From: Flavobacteriales bacterium
Lineage (GTDB): Bacteria > Bacteroidota > Bacteroidia > Flavobacteriales_D > Parvicellaceae
Length of the DNA: 5,194 bases
Assembly: GCA_015488785.1 (NCBI GenBank)
Contig: WFNC01000624.1
Span: forward strand, 1 to 5,194
Direction of reading: 5' to 3'
Position numbers and translations under genes: made by a program
Part shown: piece by piece, positions 5,176 through 5,194 of the stretch
Layout of the letters: each line of letters opens with the position of its first letter
How positions within the stretch are numbered: the first letter of the stretch is position 1
The notes under the pieces: generated by a model
Databases searched by the model: none
Seen by the model: only the letters and a program-made list of their open reading frames with translations
Told to the model about the DNA's origin: nothing

Positions 5176-5194
5176 ATGAAAACACCAAATAACA
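5176..5194 (+). CDS. Start of an unidentified gene (runs off right edge)
   Basis: ATG 5176 follows AGAGG (5161-5165) by ten bases and reads MKTPNN before the window ends. It lies 16 bp after the stop of the 59-codon frame on the same strand. Too little is visible to identify it, and the start could be chance. On the other strand a frame of 24 codons also enters from the right edge and stops at 5120, so direction is not certain. Confidence 0.3.

Noticed and set aside
5120..5194. Minus-strand frame of 24 codons entering from the right edge, possibly the end of an upstream cassette gene
   Set aside because: It is too short and unremarkable to support; the plus-strand start at 5176 has a ribosome binding site. 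It remains an alternative.
1..5194. CRISPR array, tRNA or rRNA genes
   Set aside because: No regularly spaced repeats and no tRNA- or rRNA-like sequence seen on either strand.

Overview
The window looks like accessory DNA from a gammaproteobacterium-like genome. That placement is inference only, from the YD-repeat (Rhs) protein piece, the attC-like site and the defence-type gene; no housekeeping gene is present to fix the taxon. Base composition is patchy: the Rhs piece and the intron are of mixed composition, while the large central gene is conspicuously A/T-rich. This fits pieces of different origin.

Layout, left to right. (1) 1-142, minus strand: an internal piece of an Rhs/YD-repeat protein gene that runs off the left edge and loses its family resemblance abruptly at about 142. 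(2) 180-2115, minus strand: an apparently complete group II intron. It has a GUGCG-type 5' end, an EBS1 loop matching the flanking exon, a reverse transcriptase/maturase reading frame (281-1594), domain V, and domain VI with a mismatched branch-point A eight bases from the 3' end. (3) 2116-2260: a gap of about 145 bp with a weak hairpin. (4) 2261-4861, minus strand: an 866-residue protein with an N-terminal TIR domain, a STAND/NACHT-like P-loop NTPase and a long helical C-terminus, the architecture of TIR-NLR-like anti-phage proteins. (5) 4922-5043: an imperfect hairpin with the features of an integron attC site. The crossover box (R') faces the TIR gene, whose start codon lies 60 bp away in the orientation expected of a cassette gene. 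(6) 4980-5194, plus strand: a 59-codon open frame with a good ribosome binding site that begins inside the attC-like site, then a second start at 5176. Several inverted repeats lie here.

How the parts may work together. The best reading is that a TIR-STAND defence gene was carried as an unusually large integron cassette, since it sits directly behind an attC site. In this family the STAND module senses an invader and the TIR domain is expected to destroy NAD+ or make a nucleotide signal. No attC is visible downstream of the gene. Instead there is a group II intron and then the truncated Rhs gene, so the cassette end has either diverged or been lost through rearrangement. The combination of a TIR-STAND gene, an attC-like site and an endonuclease-less group II intron is the most interesting aspect of the window.
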